5,589 nucleotides of DNA from Rhodothermaceae bacterium. Its GTDB lineage: Bacteria > Bacteroidota > Rhodothermia > Rhodothermales > JAHEMB01. Both the position numbers and the translations under genes were made by a program. The stretch is taken from the NCBI GenBank assembly GCA_024643915.1, contig JAHEMB010000291.1:1-5589 (forward strand). Reading direction: 5' to 3'. Within the stretch, counting starts at the first letter, position 1, and each line of letters begins with the position of its first letter. Below are positions 1 to 5,589 of the stretch, in pieces. Below the pieces are notes generated by a model. The model was given only the letters and a program-made list of their open reading frames with translations. It was not told the DNA's origin and made no database searches.

Positions 1-253
1 AAGGGCTCATGCTCGCCTGGCAGACTGACTTACCAAACAGTCTCTGAGAGAGGATCATATTGCATGGATGCCTTTACCCTGCCCAATGGACCGAGGTCTC
101 TTCGGCGACCCCGCTCTCCACTCCCCAGCACCCTCGAATCCCCGTCACCCCGACGAACCGCCCCCCTCCTCTCGCGTTCAAGGTTGCACTTGTGAGTTTT
201 TTGCCGTAACAAGCACGGATCCGTGTGCGCCCCTCTCACCTGTTCTCCTCCTC
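1..253. other. Upstream non-coding region of korA
   Basis: No supportable gene lies here. The korA frame is open back to an ATG at 68, but the 62 residues this would add are Pro/Ser/Arg-rich, resemble nothing in the KorA family and precede the point where family homology begins, so I treat them as untranslated. Near the left end there is a 6-bp inverted repeat (AGACTG 22-27 with CAGTCT 38-43, 10-nt loop) that overlaps an 11-bp palindrome TCTCTGAGAGA at 41-51. These could be an operator or chance. I find no convincing sigma-70 promoter and no RNA gene. Confidence 0.6.
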
Positions 254-2122
254 ATGAGCCTCCAGAGTCCTCAGAAAACCGTTGAGACCATCCCCGAGGC
301 CACCGTGCTCTTTGCCGGCGACTCGGGCGACGGGATGCAGCTTACCGGCTCCCAGTTCACCCTCGCCACGGCCTACGCCCGCAACGACCTGGCGACCCTG
401 CCCGACTTCCCCGCCGAGATCCGCGCGCCCGCCGGCACCACCTATGGTGTCAGCGGCTTCCAACTCCACTTCGGCTCGGTCAACATCCGCACGCCGGGCG
501 ACGAGGTGGACCTGCTCGTGGCGATGAACCCGGCAGCCCTCAAGGTGAACCTGCACCGCGTCCGCCCCGGCGGCGCCATCCTCGTCAACGTCGATGCCTT
601 CGTCAAGCGCGACCTGGACCTGGCCGGCTACGACGCGAACCCGCTCGAAGACGGCTCGCTTCGCCCCTACCAAGTCTTCGAGGTGCAGCTCACGATGATG
701 ACGCGGGAGGCGCTCAAGGACAGCGGGCTGGGCCAGAAGGAGATCGACCGCTCGAAGAACATGTTTGCGCTCGGCCTCGCCCTCTGGCTCTATTCGCGCC
801 CGATGGAGCCTGCCCTCGACTGGATCCAGCAGAAGTTCAAGAAGACACCGGAGATCCTCGACGCCAACCTCCACCTGCTGAAGAAAGGCTTCCACTTCGG
901 CGAGACGACCGAGGACTTCATCACCCGCTTCGAGGTGCGCCCAGCGAAGCTGGAGCCGGGGAAGTACCGCGCCATCCGGGGGGCACAGGCGCTCGCCCTT
1001 GGCCTCGTGGCGGCCAGCCGGGCCAGCGGCCTGCCCATCTTCTACGGCTCCTACCCCATAACCCCCGCCTCGGACATCCTCCACGAGCTGAGCCGCTACA
1101 AGAACTTCGGTGTGATGACGTTTCAGGCCGAAGACGAGATCGCCGCCGTGGGCGCGGCGCTTGGCGCCAGCTTCGGCGGGAGCCTGGGCGTGACGGCCAC
1201 CTCGGGCCCCGGCCTCGCCCTCAAGGCCGAGACGGTGGGGCTGGGCGTGATGACCGAACTGCCGCTCGTCATCGTCAACATGCAGCGCGGCGGCCCCTCC
1301 ACCGGTCTGCCGACAAAAACCGAACAGAGCGACTTGCTCCAGGCCCTCTACGGCCGCAACGGCGAGGCGCCCCTGCCCATCCTCGCCGCCTCCACCCCCG
1401 GCGACTGCTTCGAGACGGCCTACGAGGCGTGCCGCATCGCTGTCAAGTACATGACGCCCGTCATCCTCCTGGCCGACGGCTACCTGGGCACCGGCTCGGA
1501 ACCCTGGCGCATCCCCGACCCCGACCAGCTCGCCGCTTTCAACGTCGAGTTCACCACGAAGACGAACCGGGAGGTAGACGGGCAGGACGTTTTTCTGCCG
1601 TACGTGCGCGACGAAAAAACCCTGTCGCGCCCGTGGGTCAAACCCGGCACGAAAGGGCTGGAGCACCGGCTGGGCGGCCTGGAGAAGCAGCACGAGACGG
1701 GCAACGTCAGCTACGACCCCGCCAACCACGAGTTCATGGTGAAGCTGCGCGCTGAGAAAGTCGAGCGCGTGACGCAGGACATCCCCCCTACGAAAATCTA
1801 CGGCGAGGCGTCCGGCGACGTGCTCGTCGTCGGCTGGGGCTCCACAAGAGGCACCGTGGAAGCAGCCGTCGAACGCGCACGGGCGAAGGGCCTGAAGGTG
1901 GGCAGCATCCACCTCCGCTACATCAGCCCCCTCCCCCCCGACCTCGGCGAAATCTTCGGGCGGTTCGAGCACCTGCTTGTGCCCGAGATCAACGACGGGC
2001 AGCTTGTCCGCGTCCTGCGCGACCGGTTCCTGCTGCCGTTCGTCCCGCTCAACAAGATTCAGGGCCTGCCCTTCAAGGCCAGCGAGATCGTCGCAAAAAT
2101 CGAAGAACTGCTGACGCAGTGA
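254..2122 (+). CDS. korA: 2-oxoglutarate (2-oxoacid):ferredoxin oxidoreductase, fused gamma/alpha subunit
   Basis: This 622-residue cytoplasmic protein is the large subunit of the enzyme that interconverts 2-oxoglutarate plus CoA and succinyl-CoA plus CO2 with ferredoxin as electron carrier. Residues about 16-200 form the gamma domain, opening with the glycine-rich AGDSGDGMQLTG (21-32) typical of two-subunit enzymes. Residues about 245-480 form the alpha (pyrimidine-binding) domain with YPITPAS (267-273), the acidic QAEDE (291-295) expected near the thiamine diphosphate aminopyrimidine, TSGPG (316-320) and QRGGPSTGLPTKTEQ (344-358), the last very typical of 2-oxoglutarate-type enzymes. The C-terminal domain (about 530-615) contains VVGWGSTRG. 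Length matches the fused family. I chose ATG 254 because homology starts about 15 residues later. It has no Shine-Dalgarno, and the longer ATG at 68 gives a low-complexity, unrelated extension. The partner korB follows after a 248-bp repeat-filled gap. Exact substrate preference (2-oxoglutarate versus another 2-oxoacid) is inferred from family resemblance. Confidence 0.95.
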   Translation: MSLQSPQKTVETIPEATVLFAGDSGDGMQLTGSQFTLATAYARNDLATLPDFPAEIRAPAGTTYGVSGFQLHFGSVNIRTPGDEVDLLVAMNPAALKVNLHRVRPGGAILVNVDAFVKRDLDLAGYDANPLEDGSLRPYQVFEVQLTMMTREALKDSGLGQKEIDRSKNMFALGLALWLYSRPMEPALDWIQQKFKKTPEILDANLHLLKKGFHFGETTEDFITRFEVRPAKLEPGKYRAIRGAQALALGLVAASRASGLPIFYGSYPITPASDILHELSRYKNFGVMTFQAEDEIAAVGAALGASFGGSLGVTATSGPGLALKAETVGLGVMTELPLVIVNMQRGGPSTGLPTKTEQSDLLQALYGRNGEAPLPILAASTPGDCFETAYEACRIAVKYMTPVILLADGYLGTGSEPWRIPDPDQLAAFNVEFTTKTNREVDGQDVFLPYVRDEKTLSRPWVKPGTKGLEHRLGGLEKQHETGNVSYDPANHEFMVKLRAEKVERVTQDIPPTKIYGEASGDVLVVGWGSTRGTVEAAVERARAKGLKVGSIHLRYISPLPPDLGEIFGRFEHLLVPEINDGQLVRVLRDRFLLPFVPLNKIQGLPFKASEIVAKIEELLTQ

Positions 2123-2124
2123 AC

Positions 2125-2152
2125 CCCGAAATCCGAATCCCGAAATCCGAAT
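2125..2152 (+). repeat. Perfect 14-bp tandem duplication just after korA
   Basis: CCCGAAATCCGAAT occurs twice back to back (2125-2138 and 2139-2152), starting two bases after the korA stop codon. Its core CCGAAATCC (2126-2134, 2140-2148) reappears in inverted orientation as GGATTTCGG at 2339-2347, on the far side of the palindromic element, so the korA-korB gap is flanked by inverted copies. Short AAATCCGAA-type repeats are common between genes in some environmental bacterial genomes. No function can be read from the sequence. Confidence 0.85.
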
Positions 2153-2172
2153 TTCGAGAAATGTCACCAGCG

Positions 2173-2315
2173 CATCCGAAAAAGGCTGTCATTGCGAGCG
2201 ACCGCAGGGAGCGCGGCAATCTCGTCGAACGAGCGAGGTGCTCCCTTTACGAGATTGCTTCGTCGTCCCGACCCGTCGGGACCTCTCGCAATGACACGAT
2301 TGGATTTTTCGGATG
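2173..2315. repeat. MITE-like palindromic intergenic element
   Basis: This is a 143-bp imperfect palindrome. The outer arms are CATCCGAAAAA (2173-2183) and its complement TTTTTCGGATG (2305-2315). The next arms are TGTCATTGCGAG (2187-2198) and CTCGCAATGACA (2285-2296), a perfect 12-bp pair. Inside, GCAATCTCGT (2216-2225) pairs with ACGAGATTGC (2249-2258), and a further hairpin is formed by GTCCCGA (2265-2271) and TCGGGAC (2276-2282). The 'TCATTGCGAG ... GCAATCTC ... GAGATTGC ... CTCGCAATGAC' architecture resembles, from memory, a dispersed non-coding repeat found between genes in several environmental bacterial lineages and often mis-annotated as small ORFs. It encodes no transposase, and I see no clear target-site duplication. 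It lies between two genes of one enzyme, so it would be transcribed if korA and korB are co-transcribed. Confidence 0.8.
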
Positions 2316-2345
2316 AGGTACACACAGACTTGGATTCTGGATTTC

Positions 2346-2359
2346 GGAGCTTGGAGCTT
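2346..2359 (+). repeat. 7-bp tandem duplication upstream of korB
   Basis: GGAGCTT is repeated twice back to back (2346-2352, 2353-2359), ending 11 nt before the korB ATG at 2371. Each copy contains a GGAG, but even the nearer one (2353-2356) is 14 nt from the start codon, further than usual for a Shine-Dalgarno, so its role in translation is doubtful. Confidence 0.5.
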
Positions 2360-2370
2360 TCAGAAAGAAC

Positions 2371-3768
2371 ATGGCTGACGAAAAAAAGCACGACGAGAAC
2401 AAGCCGAAGGGCGTGAAGCCCGCCATGCCGCCCGGCGCGAAACCGGCGATGCCGCCCGGGGCGAAGCCGGTCTCTGGCCCGAAAGGCGTCAAGCCGGCGA
2501 TGCCTCCTGGGACCAAACCAGCCATGCCGCCTGGCGCGAAGCCTGCCGCCGGTCCAAAGGGCGTCAAGCCGGCGATGCCGCCCGGCATGAAAAAGGCCGA
2601 GGGGCCGAAGGGTGCGCGTCCCGACGTGCCGCAGCCCGCAGGCAAGCGCAAGCCCGGCGATCCGCCCGGCGCGGTGGCCGGCACCCGGCCGCCCGTCATC
2701 CCGACCGGCGCTCCCGCCTCTGAAGTGAAGAAACCGACCCTCCCGCCTGCCGGCGGCGACGGCGCCCCGGCGGTGCTCTCGCGGAAGGACTTCTCGAGCG
2801 ACCAGGACGTGCGCTGGTGTCCGGGCTGCGGCGACTACGCCATCCTGGCGACCGTGCAGCGCCTGATGCCGGAGCTGGGCGTGCCGCGCGAGAACCTCGT
2901 CTTCATCAGCGGCATCGGCTGCTCCAGCCGCTTCCCGTATTACATGGAGACCTACGGCCTTCACTCCATCCATGGGCGTGCCCCCACCCTCGCCACCGGC
3001 CTCAAGGCCAGCCGCCCCGAACTCGACGTGTGGATCATCACGGGCGACGGCGACGGGCTTTCCATCGGCGGCAATCACCTCATTCACATCCTGCGCCGCA
3101 ACGTCGATTGCCAGATCCTCCTCTTCAACAACCAGATCTACGGCCTCACCAAGGGCCAGTACAGCCCCACGAGTGAGCAGGGCAAGGTCACCAAGAGCAC
3201 GCCCTACGGCTCCATCGACTACCCGTTCAACCCCGTGCCCCTCGCCATCGGCGCGAGCGGCGCGTTCGTGGCGCGCACGATGGACCGCGACCCGAAGCAC
3301 ATGAAGGAGATCCTCCGCCGCGCCCATGCCCATCACGGCGCCTCCTTTGTCGAGATCTACCAGAACTGCAACATCTTCAACGACGGCGCCTTCTTCGAAT
3401 TCACTGAGAAAGACTCCAAGCCCGAGCGCACCCTCTTCCTCGAACACGGCAAGCCTGCCGTCTTCGAGAATGGAAAGAAGGGTGTGGTGTTGCAGGGGTG
3501 GAAGCTGAAGGTGGTGGACCTGGAGAAGGGCCACTGGTCGGTGAGCGACTGCCTGGTGCATGATGAGACGAGCCGCGAGTTGGCCGGCATCCTCAGCCGC
3601 ATCCACCGCGAGGCCGACCTGCCCCAACCCTTCGGTGTCTTCTACCGCGAGGAGCGCGCCACCTACGAGGACCTGCTCCACACCCAGCTCGAAGGCATCA
3701 CCGAGCAACGCGGCGAGGGCGACCTCCACGCCCTCCTCCACGCCGGCGACACCTGGACCATCGAGTGA
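2371..3768 (+). CDS. korB: 2-oxoglutarate (2-oxoacid):ferredoxin oxidoreductase, beta subunit with Pro/Lys-rich repeat N-terminus
   Basis: This 465-residue protein is the thiamine diphosphate- and Fe-S-binding partner of KorA. The catalytic region begins near residue 135. It has WCPGCGDY (149-156; Cys150 and Cys153), GIGCSS (181-186; Cys184) and QNC (331-333; Cys333), the four cysteines expected to ligate the single 4Fe-4S cluster of this family. The thiamine diphosphate/metal motif is GDGDG (225-229) ending at NN (253-254), followed by QIYG. There is no separate ferredoxin domain. Family members are usually about 280-350 residues. The excess here is an N-terminal segment of about 134 residues: a short charged start, then 25-residue repeats (12-36, 37-61, partial 62-78) built on 'KPAMPPGxKP', then a Pro/Ala/Gly linker. 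It is predicted to be disordered and basic. The ATG at 2371 lacks a good Shine-Dalgarno. An in-frame GTG at 2773 would give a standard 331-residue subunit, but synonymous variation among the repeats suggests the long form is translated. Confidence 0.95.
   Translation: MADEKKHDENKPKGVKPAMPPGAKPAMPPGAKPVSGPKGVKPAMPPGTKPAMPPGAKPAAGPKGVKPAMPPGMKKAEGPKGARPDVPQPAGKRKPGDPPGAVAGTRPPVIPTGAPASEVKKPTLPPAGGDGAPAVLSRKDFSSDQDVRWCPGCGDYAILATVQRLMPELGVPRENLVFISGIGCSSRFPYYMETYGLHSIHGRAPTLATGLKASRPELDVWIITGDGDGLSIGGNHLIHILRRNVDCQILLFNNQIYGLTKGQYSPTSEQGKVTKSTPYGSIDYPFNPVPLAIGASGAFVARTMDRDPKHMKEILRRAHAHHGASFVEIYQNCNIFNDGAFFEFTEKDSKPERTLFLEHGKPAVFENGKKGVVLQGWKLKVVDLEKGHWSVSDCLVHDETSRELAGILSRIHREADLPQPFGVFYREERATYEDLLHTQLEGITEQRGEGDLHALLHAGDTWTIE
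2404..2604 (+). repeat. 75-bp coding tandem repeats in the korB 5' end
   Basis: Two full 75-bp units (2404-2478, 2479-2553) and a 51-bp shortened third (2554-2604) each encode 'PKGVKPAMPPG...' modules. The motif AMPPG occurs five times (Met at residues 19, 27, 44, 52, 69), so each full unit is itself an internal duplication of an 8-residue module. Copies differ mostly at third codon positions: MPPG, for example, is written as atg-ccg-ccc-ggc, atg-ccg-ccc-ggg, atg-cct-cct-ggg and atg-ccg-cct-ggc. This indicates an array that has aged while its peptide sequence was kept. Confidence 0.9.
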
Positions 3769-3775
3769 GAGACGG

Positions 3776-3819
3776 AGTGCAGCCCATGGCGCGTTTCTGC
3801 GTGCTGCAGCCATGACACT
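3776..3819. repeat. Imperfect hairpin between korB and doxX
   Basis: Seven bases after the korB stop, AGTG (3776-3779) and CATGGC (3785-3790) face GCCATG (3809-3814) and CACT (3816-3819), giving a 10-bp stem interrupted by an asymmetric internal loop, with an 18-nt apical loop. No T-run follows, so a classical intrinsic terminator is unlikely. It could be a small dispersed repeat or an RNA stability element; nothing in the sequence decides. Confidence 0.4.
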
Positions 3820-3830
3820 GCTTTGAAGAT

Positions 3831-3834
3831 GGAG
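3831..3834 (+). promoter_or_regulatory. Shine-Dalgarno sequence of the DoxX-family gene
   Basis: GGAG lies 5 nt before the ATG at 3840. It is the only well-placed ribosome-binding site among the four genes and supports this start codon. Confidence 0.6.
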
Positions 3835-3839
3835 CGTGC

Positions 3840-4262
3840 ATGATCGGTCATTCCCTCAACCGTTACCGGGACGCGGGCCTGCTTATTTTGCGGGTGGGCC
3901 TGGGCCTTTCGTTCATGATCCACGGCTTCCCCAAGCTGCTCGGCGGGCCGGCGCTGTGGCAGAGCCTCGGGCAAAAGGCGGGTTTCGATTTCCTGCCTAC
4001 TTTCTTCGGGCTGGCGGCGGGGCTGACGGAGTTCGCCGGGGGGCTACTGCTGGCGCTGGGGCTGCTCTTCCGCCCGACGCTTTTCTTCCTGCTTCTCGTG
4101 ATGATCGGCGCCCTCGTGGGTCACGTTCGGGCCGGCGCGGGGTACGCCCTCCTGTCGCACCCCATCGAGATCGGCATCGTCCTCCTCTCTTTCTTCCTCA
4201 TCGGCCCCGGCCGCTTCAGCGCCGACGCCGAGCTGCACAAGCATCGGCGCGTGGGATTCTAG
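3840..4262 (+). CDS. DoxX-family integral membrane protein
   Basis: This is a 140-residue protein with four predicted membrane helices at about 12-34, 54-77, 80-97 and 107-122, the size and topology of the DoxX/DoxD-like family. Typical features are Arg18 followed by a glycine-rich stretch and HGFPKL (28-33) in helix 1, and LTEFAGG (62-68) with a buried Glu64 at helix 2. There is no cleavable signal peptide. Family members have been linked to thiosulfate:quinone oxidoreductase (DoxD/DoxA in Acidianus) and to redox or thiol-stress membrane complexes in mycobacteria, but most have no assigned reaction, and none is claimed here. The gene sits 71 bp after korB in the same direction and could be read through from it. 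The start at 3840 is supported by a GGAG 5 nt upstream. The C-terminal tail (123-140) is hydrophilic and His/Arg-containing, probably soluble. Confidence 0.88.
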   Translation: MIGHSLNRYRDAGLLILRVGLGLSFMIHGFPKLLGGPALWQSLGQKAGFDFLPTFFGLAAGLTEFAGGLLLALGLLFRPTLFFLLLVMIGALVGHVRAGAGYALLSHPIEIGIVLLSFFLIGPGRFSADAELHKHRRVGF

Positions 4263-4276
4263 CGAGCGAGTGGGAG

Positions 4277-4330
4277 AAAGGGAGAGCGGGTGAAGGAGAT
4301 AAAAAAGGCCCCCTCGTGCTCTCCCCCTTT
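4277..4330 (+). terminator. Possible terminator hairpin after the DoxX-family gene
   Basis: AAAGG-GAGAGC (4277-4287) can pair with GCTCTCCCCCTTT (4318-4330), an 11-bp stem with a two-base bulge, closing a 30-nt loop. Position, 14 bp after the doxX stop, suits transcription termination, but the loop is long and only three T residues follow, so it would be a weak intrinsic terminator. The stem is embedded in purine-rich/pyrimidine-rich low-complexity sequence, which raises the chance of coincidental pairing. Confidence 0.35.
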
Positions 4331-4343
4331 CGCCCTCTGCCCC

Positions 4344-4376
4344 ATCCTCCATCTGCAATCCTCCATTCTCCATCTG
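4344..4376. repeat. Degenerate CTCCAT repeats upstream of the NRAMP-like gene
   Basis: ATCCTCCAT appears at 4344-4352 and 4358-4366, followed by a third CTCCAT at 4368-4373; ATCTG follows the first and third. The tract ends about 20 bp before the ATG at 4397 and replaces any Shine-Dalgarno-like sequence there. On the reverse strand it reads as ATGGAG-type repeats. No function can be assigned. Confidence 0.55.
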
Positions 4377-4396
4377 TCCACGGGTGTCCGTTCTCA

Positions 4397-5589
4397 ATGA
4401 AACCTCCCTCATCAAACCCCAGGCGAGGGCGGCTGGGCACCTCATCGCTCGTGGTGGCGGCGTTCGTGGGGCCCGGGACGGTGCTGACATGCGCCTCGGC
4501 AGGGGCGCGCTTTGGGTACGGGCTGGGGTGGGTGCTGCTCTTCGCCACGGCAGCGGCCTTCGTGCTGCAATCGTTCACGGCGGGCACGGGCACGCTCGCA
4601 CGCAAAGGGCTGGGCGAGGCTATCCGAGAGACAGTCGCGGCACGGGAAAAGCGCGGCGTGGCGTTCGGGCTGGTGTACGTCCTGGTGCTGCTGGGGCTGT
4701 GGGTGGGCTGTGCGGCCTTCGAGATGGGCAACCTGCTGGGCGCGGCGGCGGGGTTGGAGGTGGTGCTCGACCTGGCCGGCGCTGGGCGCTGGCTGATCGT
4801 CCTGCTGACCCTCGGGGCGGGCCTCGTGCTGCTGCAGGACCTGCGCTTCATCACCGCCGTTTTTCAGGGGCTTGTCGCCCTCATGGGAGTGCTGTTCCTC
4901 GCCACCCTCTTTGTTGCGCCGGTGGACTGGGGCGCTGCGCTGCGCGGCCTCTTCGTCCCGTCCTTACCGGATGAGAGCGCCCTGACAGTCATTGCGCTCG
5001 TCGGCACCACCATCGTCACCTACAACCTTTTCCTCCATCCGTCCTCCGCCAAAGCGTACTGGCAGGACGAAGCACCGGAGCGGGCGTGGCGGCGTGAACT
5101 GGCGGGGATGGCGCTTTTCCTCCCGCTGGGCGGGCTGATCTCGTTCGCCATCCTGGCGGCAGGCGCCACCCTCACAGGGGCCGAGGCGACGGGCGTGGCG
5201 GACTTCGCCGTGCTGCTGGAGCCGGTGGCAGGCCCGGCGGCGCGCCTTTTCTTCGGGCTAGGGCTTTGCGCCGCCGGCCTCACCTCGGCGGTGACGGCCC
5301 CGCTCGCAGCGGCCTCAGGCATCCGCGAGATCTTCGGCTGGCAGGGGGGCACACGCGACCGGCGGTACCGGCTCGTCTGGGCGTCGGTGCTGCTGACGGG
5401 GCTTTTCTTCGGCCTGAGCGGCGTCTCGCCCCTCCCGGCCATCGTGGCGGCGCAAGCGGCCAACGGGCTCTTGCTGCCCCTCATCGCCGCCTTCGTCCTC
5501 TACCTCACCTACCGGCAACGCGCCGTGCCCCTACCCCGCTGGTACTTCGCTCTCGGCGCGCTCGTCGTCCTCGTCTGCGCCGGCCTGGG
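4397..5589 (+). CDS. NRAMP-superfamily divalent metal transporter-like protein, 3' end outside window
   Basis: The frame is open from ATG 4397 to the right edge (397 codons plus two bases), so the protein is C-terminally incomplete. NRAMP proteins usually have 400-450 residues, so most of it is present. It is a strongly hydrophobic multi-helix membrane protein with about 10-11 helices. Recognisable family marks are GPGT at the start of helix 1 (25-28), AAFEMGNLLGAA in helix 3 (around 106-117) and GTTIVTYNLFLH in helix 6 (203-214), which aligns with canonical 'GATVMPHNLYLH'. The helix-1 DPGN metal site aligns with GARF (36-39), and the helix-6 Met and His align with Val207 and Tyr209, so the canonical Mn/Fe coordination is missing. 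NRAMP relatives with altered sites exist, including ones that carry Mg2+ or Al3+. The substrate here is unknown, and I withhold the symbol mntH. No Shine-Dalgarno is visible. It is probably separated from doxX by a weak terminator. Confidence 0.85.
   Translation, partial: MKPPSSNPRRGRLGTSSLVVAAFVGPGTVLTCASAGARFGYGLGWVLLFATAAAFVLQSFTAGTGTLARKGLGEAIRETVAAREKRGVAFGLVYVLVLLGLWVGCAAFEMGNLLGAAAGLEVVLDLAGAGRWLIVLLTLGAGLVLLQDLRFITAVFQGLVALMGVLFLATLFVAPVDWGAALRGLFVPSLPDESALTVIALVGTTIVTYNLFLHPSSAKAYWQDEAPERAWRRELAGMALFLPLGGLISFAILAAGATLTGAEATGVADFAVLLEPVAGPAARLFFGLGLCAAGLTSAVTAPLAAASGIREIFGWQGGTRDRRYRLVWASVLLTGLFFGLSGVSPLPAIVAAQAANGLLLPLIAAFVLYLTYRQRAVPLPRWYFALGALVVLVCAGL

Noticed and set aside
184..212. 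Sigma-70-like promoter TTGCAC, 17 nt, TAACAA upstream of korA
   Set aside because: Each box matches the consensus at only three of six positions, which is expected by chance.
68..253. N-terminal extension of KorA from ATG 68
   Set aside because: It is Pro/Ser/Arg-rich with no family similarity; homology begins after ATG 254, and gene length from 254 matches the family.
236..2167. 643-codon reverse-strand ORF across korA
   Set aside because: It is antisense to a clearly recognised KorA, has a biased composition (Val/Gly/Ala/Glu/Arg) and no recognisable domain; it arises from the high GC at korA third codon positions.
2119..2316. Small ORFs (both strands) within the korA-korB gap
   Set aside because: They are translations of the palindromic repeat; such repeats commonly generate spurious small ORFs.
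2404..2604. CRISPR array
   Set aside because: The repeats are contiguous, in frame and coding, with no spacers of regular length.
2164..3813. 549-codon reverse-strand ORF across korB
   Set aside because: It is antisense to KorB, runs through the palindromic repeat and the repeat array, and shows no family motif.
4216..4854. 212-codon reverse-strand ORF and the + strand ORFs at 4384-4974 and 4512-4796
   Set aside because: They overlap the NRAMP-like gene in other frames, are Arg/Ala/Ser-rich and lack hydrophobic helices or motifs.

Overview
The window is GC-rich bacterial chromosomal DNA with one coherent gene order on the + strand: korA, korB, a DoxX-family gene, and an NRAMP-family transporter that runs off the right edge. 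Coding regions are dense with C/G at third codon positions, which also creates very long spurious reverse-strand ORFs. Intergenic gaps hold palindromic and 'CCGAAATCC'-type repeats like those of large, repeat-decorated genomes of free-living environmental bacteria (PVC superphylum and neighbouring candidate phyla are possible sources). Only the doxX gene has an obvious Shine-Dalgarno sequence. Taxonomy cannot be fixed from this sequence, so the phylum suggestion is a weak inference.

Layout: 1-253 is an upstream non-coding leader with small palindromes. 254-2122 encodes the fused gamma/alpha subunit of a 2-oxoglutarate (2-oxoacid):ferredoxin oxidoreductase. 2123-2370 is a 248-bp gap filled almost completely by repeats, including a MITE-like palindromic element. 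2371-3768 encodes the beta subunit, which binds thiamine diphosphate and an Fe-S cluster and carries an unusual N-terminal extension of about 135 residues with Pro/Lys-rich 25-residue tandem repeats. A 71-bp gap with a small imperfect hairpin precedes 3840-4262, a four-helix DoxX-family membrane protein. A 134-bp repeat-rich spacer with a possible terminator precedes 4397-5589, an NRAMP-superfamily transporter that lacks the canonical metal-binding signature residues.

Functionally, KorA and KorB together form the heterodimeric enzyme that interconverts 2-oxoglutarate + CoA and succinyl-CoA + CO2 using ferredoxin. It serves an oxidative TCA cycle that replaces the NAD-linked dehydrogenase, or a reductive TCA/anaplerotic route. 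No ferredoxin-like (delta) subunit is present, as expected for the two-subunit class. The DoxX-like and NRAMP-like genes are membrane proteins with no demonstrable link to KorAB beyond co-orientation. I see no defence system, CRISPR array, RNA gene or intact transposase. The points most worth a second look are the repetitive KorB N-terminus, the palindromic element wedged between two subunit genes of an obligate complex, and the divergent NRAMP metal site.
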